NCBI RefSeq assembly: GCF_000219725.1
Contig: NC_015732.1
Coordinates: forward strand, 186,001 to 250,000
Length of the DNA: 64,000 nucleotides
Direction: 5' to 3'
From: Gracilinema caldarium DSM 7334
Lineage (GTDB): Bacteria; Spirochaetota; Spirochaetia; Treponematales; Breznakiellaceae
Shown one piece after another: positions 34,574 to 44,180 of this stretch (position 1 is the stretch's first letter; every line of letters starts with the position of its first letter). Below the pieces are notes generated by a model, which was not told where the DNA came from, did no database searches, and was given only the letters and a program-made list of their open reading frames with translations. The position numbers and the translations under genes were made by a program.

Positions 34574-35590
34574 ATGAAACGGACTATTAACTTTATAATA
34601 CTCCTTGGTAGCGCTCTTATATTTGTATCCTGTACAAAACCAATGCCCGCTCAGACCGAATATGTACTGGGGACCCTGTGTACAATTAACTTATTCGATA
34701 AGGGATCATCTGAATTATACCGAACCCTCTTTACCCGATTACGAGAAATTGAGAATCATATGAGTGTAAATAAGGAAGGTACTGAACTTGACAGGATAAA
34801 TACAGCTGCGGGGCGGGAATCTGTCCATGTGACAGCTGATGTGGTCGAAGTTCTTGCAGCGGCACTTCGCTATGCTGAACTTTCCGATGGAGCCTTTGAT
34901 CCTACGGTCGGGCCTTTAGTAAAGCTCTGGGGCATTGGTTCTGATAATGCCCGGGTCCCGAAAGAACATGAAATAGTTCATGTTTTGCCGCTTATAAATT
35001 GGAAAGATGTAGTTCTTGATGTTCAGGCTAAGACGGTTTTTCTCAAACGCCCTGGTATGGCCCTTGATCTCGGAGCTATTGCAAAGGGGTATGCCGCAGA
35101 TGAGATGGCACGAATTTTAAAAAGTAACAAGGTTGAACGGGCAATTATCGATCTAGGTGGTAATGTACTTGCCTATGGGGAAAAGCAAGGAGGGAAAGCC
35201 TGGCGGATTGGTATCCAGGATCCGACTGGTGAACGGGGTGCGTATGTGGGAATTCTTGAAATCAAAAATAAAACTATGGTGACTTCAGGTGTCTATGAAC
35301 GATTTTTACTCCAGGATGGAATACGCTATCATCATATTCTTTCTACCCAAACAGGATATCCTGTGCAAAACGGGCTTTTGTCGGTTACCATTATTGGTGA
35401 CCATTCGATTGATGCGGATGGTCTTTCTACAACCGTATTTGCCCTAGGTTATGAGAAGGGGCGGGCCCTTTTAGAGTCCCTGGGTAATGTAGAAGGTATT
35501 TTTATTTTTGAAGATGGATCTCTGCGGGCGACCTCGGGCGCTCGGTCCTCTTTTTCACTAACAAGTGATAATTATCGCTGGGCGGATTAA
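34574..35590 (+). CDS. apbE: FAD:protein FMN transferase, lipoprotein
   Basis: A 338-residue ApbE-family protein. The N-terminus MKRTINFIILLGSALIFVSC is a lipoprotein signal with Cys at residue 20, so the enzyme is probably periplasmic and membrane-anchored. FAD-binding motifs: DGAFDPTVGPLVKLWGIG, ALDLGAIAKGYAADEMA, AIIDLGGNVLAYG, VTSGVYERFL and the metal site DHSIDADGLSTTVFALG. The family attaches FMN to Thr/Ser of membrane redox proteins such as Rnf or Nqr subunits; the treponemal homologue is also known to hydrolyse FAD. The start at 34574 is preferred to 34526 because it begins the signal peptide. Confidence 0.93.
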   Translation: MKRTINFIILLGSALIFVSCTKPMPAQTEYVLGTLCTINLFDKGSSELYRTLFTRLREIENHMSVNKEGTELDRINTAAGRESVHVTADVVEVLAAALRYAELSDGAFDPTVGPLVKLWGIGSDNARVPKEHEIVHVLPLINWKDVVLDVQAKTVFLKRPGMALDLGAIAKGYAADEMARILKSNKVERAIIDLGGNVLAYGEKQGGKAWRIGIQDPTGERGAYVGILEIKNKTMVTSGVYERFLLQDGIRYHHILSTQTGYPVQNGLLSVTIIGDHSIDADGLSTTVFALGYEKGRALLESLGNVEGIFIFEDGSLRATSGARSSFSLTSDNYRWAD

Positions 35591-35654
35591 GGGCGGTTCT
35601 CTTGCATCTTATTAGGTACAAAATGCTGGGCGCTGACAACAAACGGAGTTTTTG

Positions 35655-36176
35655 CTAAACCAGCTTCATTATAGCAATGGCTATCCGCTCCGCCCAGGAT
35701 AGCCGATAAGGGCTGTACTTGTTCCGTAAAAGAATACGGTTATGCCAGTCACTGTAGGACCGAGCGCCCTGGCTTGATAACCCCTTAAGTAATTCAATCG
35801 CCACAAGACTGTCAAAGCAAAGAAGTCCTGCTTCCTCTGCAGCGATTAGAATTTTCCGATCTTCTGCAAGCAGGGGCAAGTGGTGCTTTTTCGCGGTTTC
35901 TACTAGTAACTGATCGGTGTTTGTTTTGCTCTTTATGTTTTCTGGATTCTGTGGTTTGATCTGCCGAATTTTGATGGAACCCTCTTTTATATTTATCAGA
36001 AGAGCGCCTGTTTCAGATACCGCTTCGGGGATGGTTACCAGTTCCCAGGTTTGGCTTGCTGTCTCCAGAGCTCCAATAGCAGATAGTACAATAATGCTTG
36101 AAGTATCGATGAGAATGTCTGAAAAGCTTCTTGCAGTCTCTACAAAGGCCTCTGCATCAGCTTCTGGGTATCCCAT
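35655..36176 (-). CDS. PIN-fold protein resembling DUF3368
   Basis: A 173-residue protein with the acidic pattern of PIN nucleases: ILIDTSSIIVLSAIGAL (first Asp), TIPEAVSETG (Glu), TDQLLVETAKKHHLPLLAEDRKI (Asp and Asp). The N-terminal motif and VTIPEAVSE resemble DUF3368, a set often found in toxin-antitoxin pairs. No antitoxin-like gene (Phd, AbrB, UPF0175) is next to it; it lies 13 bp after the immunophilin gene, on the same strand. The C-terminal tail beyond residue 135 (LLRNKYSPYRLSWAERIAIAIMKL) is unusual for DUF3368. It may be an orphan toxin or a housekeeping RNase. Confidence 0.75.
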   Translation of the reverse strand: MGYPEADAEAFVETARSFSDILIDTSSIIVLSAIGALETASQTWELVTIPEAVSETGALLINIKEGSIKIRQIKPQNPENIKSKTNTDQLLVETAKKHHLPLLAEDRKILIAAEEAGLLCFDSLVAIELLKGLSSQGARSYSDWHNRILLRNKYSPYRLSWAERIAIAIMKLV

Positions 36177-36189
36177 GGCTGAATCTTAG

Positions 36190-37227
36190 CTATTTAATGG
36201 CGACTAATTCCATTTCAAAGACTAAGAATGCATTGGGAGGAATGACTCCGCCTGCACCCTGCTCCCCATAAGCTCGTTCTGGCGGTAGAATTATAAGGCG
36301 TTTCTCTCCTTTTTTCATATCTAGTACCATCTGATCCCATCCGGGGATTACCCTGCCGGTACCTACCTGGAATTGGATGGGTCCGCCATGAAAATCTGAT
36401 GCATCAAAAACTTCACCATTCAGGAACATTCCTTTGTAATTAACCGATACGGTAGACCCCGGCTGAGGTTTTGCACCATTGCCTTCTTTTATTATGATGA
36501 AACGTACTTCATTGTCTGTCGTCTGTGCTCCAGGATATTTAGTTGCAATACTCGCTAGATCAGCCTGGCGTTTTGCTTTAATACGCTCAGCGGAAGCTGC
36601 CACGGCATTTTTTAGAAGACTGTCAAAAGCTGCCTGGTCATTTTTAAAAGCTTTCGCTTCAGCCCCATTGCGAATAATAGTGATGCTTTTAATTTTGTCC
36701 CCCTGCTTAATAGCGGTAACCACTTCTTGCCCTTCGATAACATGACCAAAAACCGTATGTTTTCCATCAAGCCAGGGGGTCGCCTTATGGGTAATAAAAA
36801 ATTGACTTCCATTGGTATTAGGCCCAGCATTAGCCATAGAGAGAACTCCAGGGCTATCATGTTTTAGATCATCCACAATTTCATCGGGGAATTTATATCC
36901 AGGTCCGCCGGTTCCGTTCCCTAACGGGTCGCCTCCCTGAATCATAAAATCGCTAATTACCCGGTGAAAGGTTAGACTGTTGTAGTAGGGTTTACCTCCA
37001 GTGGCATTCAGTTTGCCTTCTGCGAGACCGGTAAAGTTGCAGACTGTAAGGGGAGTTTTTTTATATTCCAGTTTTACAATAATATCTCCTCGGTCTGTGC
37101 TAATCCGAGCAAAGAGTCCTTCACCAAGATAAGAATCTGAAGGTAACGATGCGGCGGTGCTTGCTAATAATAAAAACAAAACCCTATTCAAATGAGCACT
37201 GAGTGCAGTACTAATTCCTTTGCTCAT
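36190..37227 (-). CDS. Dual-family immunophilin: cyclophilin fused to FKBP
   Basis: A 345-residue peptidyl-prolyl isomerase with two unrelated catalytic domains. An N-terminal hydrophobic segment (residues 14-27) looks like a signal peptide, so export to the periplasm is likely. Residues about 40-200 are cyclophilin: [15 protein letters not shown] (catalytic Arg), [20 protein letters not shown] and [14 protein letters not shown]. After a helical Lys/Ala linker, residues about 240-345 are [38 protein letters not shown] and [27 protein letters not shown]. Cyclophilin-then-FKBP fusions are known from Treponema. It lies between a hybrid kinase and a PIN gene. Confidence 0.93.
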   Translation of the reverse strand: MSKGISTALSAHLNRVLFLLLASTAASLPSDSYLGEGLFARISTDRGDIIVKLEYKKTPLTVCNFTGLAEGKLNATGGKPYYNSLTFHRVISDFMIQGGDPLGNGTGGPGYKFPDEIVDDLKHDSPGVLSMANAGPNTNGSQFFITHKATPWLDGKHTVFGHVIEGQEVVTAIKQGDKIKSITIIRNGAEAKAFKNDQAAFDSLLKNAVAASAERIKAKRQADLASIATKYPGAQTTDNEVRFIIIKEGNGAKPQPGSTVSVNYKGMFLNGEVFDASDFHGGPIQFQVGTGRVIPGWDQMVLDMKKGEKRLIILPPERAYGEQGAGGVIPPNAFLVFEMELVAIK

Positions 37228-37229
37228 AA

Positions 37230-39947
37230 CTATAATTCTCCTAATGTTTGTTGAATCTGTCGGCGAATACCAAGGGTTTCTCGCTGTATATCTCGTGCAT
37301 CTTCTTCAAGAGCTTCATAGTTCTGGTCCTGAACTGTCCTTCTGTAACGTTTTATCAGTTGAAGACCTCGAATACTTCCAATAGCTGAAAAAATACTTAC
37401 TAAACCATGAAGATATTCTGCAGCATCAGTATAGTTGCCTTGCTCATGATAGGTTATAAATTGTTCCATATGTTTTGGTAAATCCTGGGATGCAATTAGT
37501 AACAGCCGTTTAAATTCATCCTTTGATGATACATAATGCTGCTTAAGTCGATTAATATCAAAATATTCCTTTTTTGTCATGATGGTATCTATTAGGCTCA
37601 GTAAACTTGTAGCATTGATAGGTTTTGATACATAGGCATCGAAATCAGAAAGTTTTTGTTCATGAACTGCTAATTCTGGCTCAGTATAGGCTGTGAGAGC
37701 AATAATAGGTATCTGTGGATCATAATTTATGCCCTTATAGGATCGTATGGTAGATGCAGCAGAGATGCCATCCATCCCTGGCATTTGCAGGTCCATCAAA
37801 ATAAGATCGAAATCGCCCTTTTCCAATTTCTGAATGGCTACAAGACCGTCTTCTGCTACCTCTACCATATGTCCTGCCTTTTTTATGAAATAATGAAGAT
37901 AGTCCCTATTCACGGGATTATCTTCGGCAATTAAAATAGAAAGCCTTTTTTTAGCGATATAGTTGAATTCATCAACTTCGAAAGGTTTTCCTGTTGCTAC
38001 TCCTACAGGGGTATAAAAATAAAAAGTACTACCCTGTCCAGGAATACTATCAAAGGTGATATCCCCGCCCATTTTTACTGCTAATTCTTTGGAAATAGCG
38101 AGACCCAATCCTGTACCATGATGTTTTTTACTCAGTTTACTATGTAACTGGGTAAAATGTTTGAATAACCTTTGTTGGTCCATTCCTGATATACCAACTC
38201 CGGTATCTTTGACAGTTACAAAGAGTCCAGGGGTGTTGTCTTTGGCTCTTATAACGCAATGAATGGAGACTTGCCCTGTTTCAGTAAATTTAATAGCATT
38301 GGATACGAGATTGGAAATAATACGGTTAATTTTTATTCGGTCAGCATAAATAGTAGGGAAGCCGCCATCATCAATTGAATACTGGAAGGTGATTCCCTTT
38401 TCTTCAGCCTGCGCTTTATATGGTAATAGAAGTGTGGTAATAGTTTCATTTAAGTCGAAATTTTCTCGATAAAACTCTATAGCGCGGGCTTCGATTTTTG
38501 AAAGATCGAGGAGGTCATTCAATATAGCTAGAAGCGACTGGCTTGATGATTGAATTGCCTTAATGCGATCATACTGATCACTTCTTGGATTATCAGTTAA
38601 AAGTACTTCGGTAAGGGCTATAATTCCTGCAAGGGGAGTGCGTATTTCATGACCCATATTGGCAAGAAATTCACTTTTTGCTTTATTAGCAGCTTCTGCG
38701 GCCTCTTTAGCATTTTTCAATAGTTCATCCAGGGTTTTACGACGACTTATATCTTCAATTATGCAAAGATAATGGGTTAATGAGCCATTGGGGTTTCGTA
38801 TGGCCGAAATAGTAAGGGAGCTCCAAAATGGATCCCCGTTCATTTTGTGACAGCAAATTTCACCCTTCCAATCAATTCCAGCCTGAAGAGAACTGAGCAG
38901 ATCCTCATAGGTGTTTTGATCTGAGGTGTTAGCAAAATATTCTAGAAATTTATTTCCAATAACCTGCTCCGGTCCTGAGCCGGTCATACTAAAGAAAGCA
39001 GGGTTTACGTACTCTATTAATAAATTTATATTAATAATAAGAATTCCTGCAGGACTTTGATCCACAGCTTGGTACATCTTACGGAGCATTTCTTCAGATT
39101 TTCGCCTGAGTGTAATATCTCTGATAATTCCAACGGTACCAATAAAAATACGTTGAGATGAACCATTAATAAACTGGTAGGTACCTGCAGAAGAAACTTC
39201 TCCATAAGAAATGATACTGGCATACATTTCCTCCATTATAAAACCAGGTCGAATAGATTTTCGTTTAATGCGTAATTCTAGATTTTCTGTTTTTCTTTCC
39301 ACGCTTCGTCGTTCATCAAAAAGCTTTGGAGCAAAACGATCTCCTGTAGTGTTATCTTTATATAGTTTAAGTATGTTATCTCTGCTTACCTGGGGAATAT
39401 CCTCTTCGAACAATATAGTACTGAAATGTTTGCCTAAGAGTTCTTCTGGTTCATATCCTAGTGATCGTACCGCTTGATTTACAAAGGTAAAATGACCTTG
39501 AGGGTCTAGTTCATAGACAATATCTGGTAAGGCTTCTACAAGGTTGTGATATCGTTGAGATGCAAAAAGTAATTCCTGCTGTAAACTATTACGGATATTC
39601 CAGATTCGGTATATGTTTGTATCTATCATGGTATACCAGTCTGAAAGATCGGTAAACATATAATCACTAGCTCCAAGCTTGAGCAGAGTTTCCAGTCGAT
39701 TTTGTTCAGAACGGGACCCCAAGGCTATGCATGGTATAAAGGGATACTGTTTAAGTATATCCTCTACAGCAAGATTTGCCTGAACTAGAATGATGTCAAT
39801 GGCATCGTGATGTAAAACTCGAAAAGCTTCCATAACAGAATCTGCTATACGATAGTTATTTTGATACTGGTTTTGTGTAAGTTGTTTTCGAGCTGTATCA
39901 TATATTTCGCCTGCTTCCAGAATAACCAACACGCTCAGTCCTGGCAT
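37230..39947 (-). CDS. Hybrid sensor histidine kinase with two PAS domains
   Basis: A 905-residue cytosolic multidomain kinase without clear membrane helices. Order: a receiver-like N-terminus (1-125) in which the phospho-acceptor is apparently Gln ([10 protein letters not shown]), so probably a pseudo-receiver; PAS about 135-290 ([22 protein letters not shown]); PAS about 295-415 ([23 protein letters not shown]); HisKA with [16 protein letters not shown]; HATPase with [25 protein letters not shown] and GTGLGLAIS; a full receiver with [11 protein letters not shown] and [13 protein letters not shown]; and a C-terminal helical domain where [13 protein letters not shown] resembles a degenerate Hpt site. 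It overlaps no gene but is 2 bp from the immunophilin gene. Confidence 0.93.
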   Translation of the reverse strand: MPGLSVLVILEAGEIYDTARKQLTQNQYQNNYRIADSVMEAFRVLHHDAIDIILVQANLAVEDILKQYPFIPCIALGSRSEQNRLETLLKLGASDYMFTDLSDWYTMIDTNIYRIWNIRNSLQQELLFASQRYHNLVEALPDIVYELDPQGHFTFVNQAVRSLGYEPEELLGKHFSTILFEEDIPQVSRDNILKLYKDNTTGDRFAPKLFDERRSVERKTENLELRIKRKSIRPGFIMEEMYASIISYGEVSSAGTYQFINGSSQRIFIGTVGIIRDITLRRKSEEMLRKMYQAVDQSPAGILIININLLIEYVNPAFFSMTGSGPEQVIGNKFLEYFANTSDQNTYEDLLSSLQAGIDWKGEICCHKMNGDPFWSSLTISAIRNPNGSLTHYLCIIEDISRRKTLDELLKNAKEAAEAANKAKSEFLANMGHEIRTPLAGIIALTEVLLTDNPRSDQYDRIKAIQSSSQSLLAILNDLLDLSKIEARAIEFYRENFDLNETITTLLLPYKAQAEEKGITFQYSIDDGGFPTIYADRIKINRIISNLVSNAIKFTETGQVSIHCVIRAKDNTPGLFVTVKDTGVGISGMDQQRLFKHFTQLHSKLSKKHHGTGLGLAISKELAVKMGGDITFDSIPGQGSTFYFYTPVGVATGKPFEVDEFNYIAKKRLSILIAEDNPVNRDYLHYFIKKAGHMVEVAEDGLVAIQKLEKGDFDLILMDLQMPGMDGISAASTIRSYKGINYDPQIPIIALTAYTEPELAVHEQKLSDFDAYVSKPINATSLLSLIDTIMTKKEYFDINRLKQHYVSSKDEFKRLLLIASQDLPKHMEQFITYHEQGNYTDAAEYLHGLVSIFSAIGSIRGLQLIKRYRRTVQDQNYEALEEDARDIQRETLGIRRQIQQTLGEL

Positions 39948-39968
39948 AGTAAATTGGTACCTCTTGCG

Positions 39969-41465
39969 TTATAATGTATGATAACTGCGGGCAACATCGA
40001 TAGCATGATGCCATTGGTTCAATAGTTGCTCCCGGGTATCAGGATTCATGCTTGGTTGGAAGCGTCGTCGAACCCGCCAATTTACTTCAATATCCCGTAA
40101 ACTGTCCCAGTAACCGACTTCGAGACCCGCCAGATATGCTGCTCCCAGGGCGGTTATTTCCATAACCTCTGGTAGAATCACCGCTTTACCCAATATATCC
40201 GATTGATACTGCATGAGAAAAGAGTTCGCCGCAGCACCACCATCTGCCTTCAGTTCCTGAATCGGGTGGCCATAATCACTTTCCATTGCATCAATTAAAT
40301 CCCGGGACTGGAATGCGATACTTTCGAGGGCAGCTCGAACAAGGTGAGCCCGGTTACTGCCTCTGGTAAGGCCGACGATGGTTCCCCGTACGTCGGGGTC
40401 CCAATAGGGGGCTCCCATGCCAACAAAGGCAGGAACAACAAAAACCCCACCGGTGGAATCTACTGACTTTGCTAGACTTTCGGACTCTGCAGCATTATTG
40501 ATCAGCTTTAGTTCATCCCGGATCCACTGGATAACCGCACCGCCAATAAAAACGCTTCCTTCAAGGGCATAGGTGGTTGATCCGCCGATCTTCCATGCAA
40601 TAGTGGTAAGCAGATTATTTTGGGATGAAATAGGGGTAGTCCCCGTATTGAGCAAGGCAAAACAGCCGGTTCCATAAGTGTTTTTTACCGAACCGGGGCT
40701 GAAACAGGCATGTCCAAAAAGGGCAGCCTGTTGGTCTCCGGCGCATCCTGTAATGGGAATACTTTTCCCGAAAAGTTCCGGCTTGGTGTTCGCAAGGAAT
40801 CCTGAAGATGGCAGAACCTCAGGTACAATTTGTTTGGGTATACCAAAGATTTTGAGGAGATCCTCATCCCATTGCAGCGATTTAATATTAAACAGAAGCG
40901 TTCTGGAGGCATTGGTTACATCGGTAAGATGTTTTCCTGTCAGTTTGTAGAGAAGCCATGAGTCGATGGTCCCAAAACAAAGTTCCCCTGCTTCCGCACG
41001 GGTTTTAAGTCCAGGTATTTCCTGGAAAAGCCACATTAATTTGGTAGCAGAAAAATAGGGATCTAAGACAAGCCCAGTTTTTTCTCGGATTACATCGGTA
41101 TATCCCAGGGCTTTAAGTTCTCTGCAGAGGTCTGCACTACGGCGACACTGCCAGACGATTGCATTATAAACCGGTTTCCCGGTTTTTCGTTCCCAGAGCA
41201 AGGTGGTTTCACGCTGGTTGGTAATCCCTATGGCTGCAATTTGTTCTGCGGTAATCTGAGCTTGTTCTATTGCTTCCTGAGCAGCTTCGTACTGGGTTTT
41301 CCAAATTTCTTCCGGATCATGCTCCACCCAACCGCCCTGGGGGTAAATTTGGCGGAACGGTTTCTGACAGAGCGCAATAACAGCCCCGCTATGATTGAAG
41401 AGTATCGCCCGGGATGTGGTTGTCCCTTGATCGAGGGCAAGAATGTATTGCTGTGTTATGGCCAT
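39969..41465 (-). CDS. glpK: Glycerol kinase
   Basis: Phosphorylates glycerol to glycerol 3-phosphate. The 498-residue FGGY kinase has YILALDQGTTTSRAILF at the N-terminus, GITNQRETT, VWQCRRSADLC, GCAGDQQAALFGH, ALEGSVFIGGAVIQWIRDEL and the FGGY-family signature around LKADGGAAANSFLMQYQSDIL. The start ATG at 41465 is preceded by GGAGGT; the frame continues upstream to 41570 but without a family-like sequence. It is alone, without glpF or glpD neighbours, and divergent from the hypothetical gene at 41545. Confidence 0.96.
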   Translation of the reverse strand: MAITQQYILALDQGTTTSRAILFNHSGAVIALCQKPFRQIYPQGGWVEHDPEEIWKTQYEAAQEAIEQAQITAEQIAAIGITNQRETTLLWERKTGKPVYNAIVWQCRRSADLCRELKALGYTDVIREKTGLVLDPYFSATKLMWLFQEIPGLKTRAEAGELCFGTIDSWLLYKLTGKHLTDVTNASRTLLFNIKSLQWDEDLLKIFGIPKQIVPEVLPSSGFLANTKPELFGKSIPITGCAGDQQAALFGHACFSPGSVKNTYGTGCFALLNTGTTPISSQNNLLTTIAWKIGGSTTYALEGSVFIGGAVIQWIRDELKLINNAAESESLAKSVDSTGGVFVVPAFVGMGAPYWDPDVRGTIVGLTRGSNRAHLVRAALESIAFQSRDLIDAMESDYGHPIQELKADGGAAANSFLMQYQSDILGKAVILPEVMEITALGAAYLAGLEVGYWDSLRDIEVNWRVRRRFQPSMNPDTREQLLNQWHHAIDVARSYHTL

Positions 41466-41544
41466 AAAGTTTACCTCCGCTGAACAGTATATCATTGATA
41501 ATGAAAGTCCTGTGGTAAAAAAGTACTGGATAAAATACGATGCA

Positions 41545-43257
41545 ATGGATACAATGCATGAGATGAGCATCCTGGAGCTGGAGACCGAACTCCTTCGTAC
41601 AGAATATCCACAACTATCGCCTGATCATGATCCCGATATAGAGCGGTATTACGATCTCCGCGCACTGGGGCATTCCACAGAAGCACTGGTATTGTACCAA
41701 AGTCGTCTTGTCCCCCGTTACCCCGATGACCAGTTCAGGACCAAGATACTCAAAGCCTATCGAACCCATTCACCCCTATATGGGGAATTGATGAAGCAGG
41801 CTTATTACCAGCTCGGCCAAAGAGTTCTGGAACGAACCAAAAAACTAATCAAATATATTGCTGTAAAGGCAGATTCTTTCAATGAAACTGATGTATATTC
41901 GACGATAAAAACTGCGGATGCAATTTTAGCCCTCCTTCCCCGAGAACGCTTTGAAGCAGTTATGGCCATTGAACGGCTTCACCGGTATGCTGAACGGCTT
42001 CGTTATTGTGAAAAATCTATAGCTAAAGCAGAGGCTTTAATCCGTGCCTATGTGACTGAATCCCTTTCTATTGTAGAAGTAGAACGACAGCGTCGCAAAG
42101 AAGAGCAGGCCCGTGCTCAAGCAGAGGAACGGCGCCGTCTTGTTGCCAGAGATAAGGCTGAACTGCAGAAACAACAGCGATTAGCAAGCGAGAAAGAGTG
42201 GCAGAGGGCTCTTCAGGAGGCGAGGCCGCGGACTAATCTGCAAAAAAGTTCCGGGGCTAAGGAACGTTCGCCCCAGGTTCATATCGATCTGAATAGTATT
42301 CGTTTTTCCCCAGTAGACTTGGCCCGTATTCAGATCCCACCAACCCTCACACGAATCGAAGATAAGACCTTAGCTTTCTGTTTTAAATACTGGAACCTCA
42401 TTCGTGATTCTGCCTTTGAGCGTATCCTCTTTCTGTATTCACGAAAGTATAATACCAAACATTATGAAGTGTTTTCTACGATTCAGCGGGGTCGGCTGAG
42501 CGGCAAGCGGGATGAGGAAATTCTTGCTTCCGTTATGGGGATCCTTATTACGGGATATTACTATTCGATCCAGGGTGACCGCTATTTACAGCGGCAGTGG
42601 CTGCTCTTAAAAGCAAAACTGGAAGATGGTGAAAAGCCACTGGTCCCCAATGTTATTCAGGAACACAACCGGACTAGCCAGAGGCGGCGGGGACAATTAA
42701 AAAGAACTCCTGTCGGTGCTCAGAGTCAGCGCCGTGCATCGTTTCCCCGGGGATCTCCGGGGGGAGCTGAAAATGGAAAGCCAAGCCAGGCGCAGCGGGT
42801 GGATACAGAGAATATTGCAAGCCAGAACCAACCTAAGATCCGGCAGAAAATTCCCGAAACCATCAATGCTCAATCAACGTTAAAGGATCCTATTCCTGCT
42901 GTTTCTGCTCAGGGGTTTGAAGCGGCTAAAAAAGGCCTAGAAAAACCGGTTCGCCGCTTCTCTGTGTCTGAGCGGCTTATGCACCTTTCAGGCCGATCCT
43001 ACGATGTGTATCAGGACCTGTTCTTGGCCCATGTTCGTACCGCAATCCGGCGGGTACTTGGTAAGGGTAAGGGGCTCTTCTTTTCGCTTCCGCAAGAGGC
43101 AGAAGATTTAGTCTATGAATATCTGAAACGGAACTACAGCAACCCCTATATGAATTGGGACCAAAGCCAGGAAAAGCAAAAACTCGAAGCTCTGGGGTTC
43201 TCACTCCCTGCGATAGAAACCATAATTGATGAATGTTATCGAATTATGGGGAAGTGA
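41545..43257 (+). CDS. Large unrecognised protein with coiled-coil and basic linker
   Basis: About 570 residues; I do not recognise the family. Visible parts: an N-terminal region rich in Glu/Tyr/Leu (residues 1-150), a charged coiled-coil (VEVERQRRKEEQARAQAEER onward), a folded-looking middle (AFCFKYWNLIRDSAFERILFLYSRKYNTKHYEVF), a Pro/Gln/Arg-rich linker, and a conserved-looking C-terminal domain (FSVSERLMHLSGRSYDVYQDLFLAHVRTAIRRVLG). No signal peptide and no membrane segment, so probably cytosolic. The start is uncertain; the frame opens at 41443 but that would overlap glpK, so the ATG at 41545 is chosen. It ends 3 bp before the convergent recR stop. Confidence 0.7.
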   Translation: MDTMHEMSILELETELLRTEYPQLSPDHDPDIERYYDLRALGHSTEALVLYQSRLVPRYPDDQFRTKILKAYRTHSPLYGELMKQAYYQLGQRVLERTKKLIKYIAVKADSFNETDVYSTIKTADAILALLPRERFEAVMAIERLHRYAERLRYCEKSIAKAEALIRAYVTESLSIVEVERQRRKEEQARAQAEERRRLVARDKAELQKQQRLASEKEWQRALQEARPRTNLQKSSGAKERSPQVHIDLNSIRFSPVDLARIQIPPTLTRIEDKTLAFCFKYWNLIRDSAFERILFLYSRKYNTKHYEVFSTIQRGRLSGKRDEEILASVMGILITGYYYSIQGDRYLQRQWLLLKAKLEDGEKPLVPNVIQEHNRTSQRRRGQLKRTPVGAQSQRRASFPRGSPGGAENGKPSQAQRVDTENIASQNQPKIRQKIPETINAQSTLKDPIPAVSAQGFEAAKKGLEKPVRRFSVSERLMHLSGRSYDVYQDLFLAHVRTAIRRVLGKGKGLFFSLPQEAEDLVYEYLKRNYSNPYMNWDQSQEKQKLEALGFSLPAIETIIDECYRIMGK

Positions 43258-43260
43258 TCC

Positions 43261-43851
43261 CTACATGGGAATTCGGCCGCGGAAACTGCGTGAAAGGGTT
43301 AGCCGATCTGCATATTCCAGATCGCCCCCGACAGGAAGTCCCGAAGCAAGGCGAGATACCTGTACACCTGTTTCTTTTAAAATCTTGTGTAAATATAGAG
43401 CGGTAGTGTCCCCTTCCACGGTGGGATTTAAAGCCAAAATAACCTCAGTAATGCCTCCGCGGTGAATACGGTTTACTAATTGGCCGATAGCGAGTTTTTC
43501 TGGGCCGATGCCATCCAACGGCGCAATAAGCCCACCAAGCACATGGTAGCGCCCCCGATATTCATGCCCTTCCTCGATAACCCGCACATCCTGAGCCCGT
43601 TCCACAACGCAGAGTATATGCTGATCTCTCCCCGGATCAGTGCAGATGGTGCAGGGGTCAGTTTCCGTAAAACTGCCGCAGACAGAACAGCGTCGAATAT
43701 GACTGTGGAGACTCTGGAGTTCTTCAGCCAATTGTCGGGCATAACTTGGATCAGCGTCGAGTATAAAATAAGCGAGCCGTCCTGCAGTTTTTTTTCCGAT
43801 TCCCGGAAGTTTGGTCAAGAGGCCCACTAAGCGATCGATAGCATTCATCAA
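43261..43851 (-). CDS. recR: Recombination mediator RecR
   Basis: RecR works with RecO (and RecF) to load RecA on gapped DNA. The 196-residue protein has the N-terminal helix-hairpin-helix (LLTKLPGIGKKTAGRLAYFIL), a zinc finger with four Cys (CSVCGSFTETDPCTIC), and a Toprim domain (ILCVVERAQDVRVIEE, YRGRYHVLGGLIAPLDGIGPE). The C-terminal VSRLASGLPVGGDLEYADRLTLSRSFRGR is canonical. Its start overlaps the ybaB-type gene by 4 nt, and the order dnaX-ybaB-recR is the common bacterial arrangement. Confidence 0.97.
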   Translation of the reverse strand: MMNAIDRLVGLLTKLPGIGKKTAGRLAYFILDADPSYARQLAEELQSLHSHIRRCSVCGSFTETDPCTICTDPGRDQHILCVVERAQDVRVIEEGHEYRGRYHVLGGLIAPLDGIGPEKLAIGQLVNRIHRGGITEVILALNPTVEGDTTALYLHKILKETGVQVSRLASGLPVGGDLEYADRLTLSRSFRGRIPM

Positions 43852-44165
43852 AACCCCAGCATTCCCGGGCTAATACCCATACCACCAGTCAGAGCGCCAA
43901 ATTCGCTTTGCAGGGTTTCTTTTACCTTTTCCATGGCGTCGGTAAAAGCGGCCTTCACCAGGTCCTGGAGGAGGGGTATGTCCTCACTATTCACGGCTTC
44001 CGGTGCAAGCCGGACTGCCAGAACTTCCATACGGCCATTCATATCGACCTGAGCCATACCGCCCCCGGCCGAGCCGGTAACCACAATCGTGCCGAGCCGC
44101 TGCTGCATAGCTGCCATCTGCTCTTGTATTTTTTGCGCATTTTTGAGAATCTCAAAGGGATTCAT
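43848..44165 (-). CDS. ybaB: YbaB/EbfC family nucleoid-associated protein
   Basis: A 105-residue DNA-binding protein of the YbaB/EbfC family. It starts MNPFEILKNAQKIQEQMAAMQQRLG, followed by the beta segment with VTGSAGGGMAQVDMNGRMEVLAV and a C-terminal helix with DLVKAAFTDAMEKVKE. EbfC of Borrelia is a well-studied relative that coats DNA. ATG at 44165 is preferred, 11 nt after AGGAGG; TTG three codons upstream is too close to that site. It lies between dnaX and recR with a 4-nt overlap to recR. Confidence 0.95.
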   Translation of the reverse strand: MNPFEILKNAQKIQEQMAAMQQRLGTIVVTGSAGGGMAQVDMNGRMEVLAVRLAPEAVNSEDIPLLQDLVKAAFTDAMEKVKETLQSEFGALTGGMGISPGMLGF

Positions 44166-44180
44166 ATCTATCAACTCCTC

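Noticed and set aside
41443-41544. 5' extension of the unrecognised protein
   Set aside because: It would overlap the glpK start, its ribosome site and promoter region; the later ATG is more likely.
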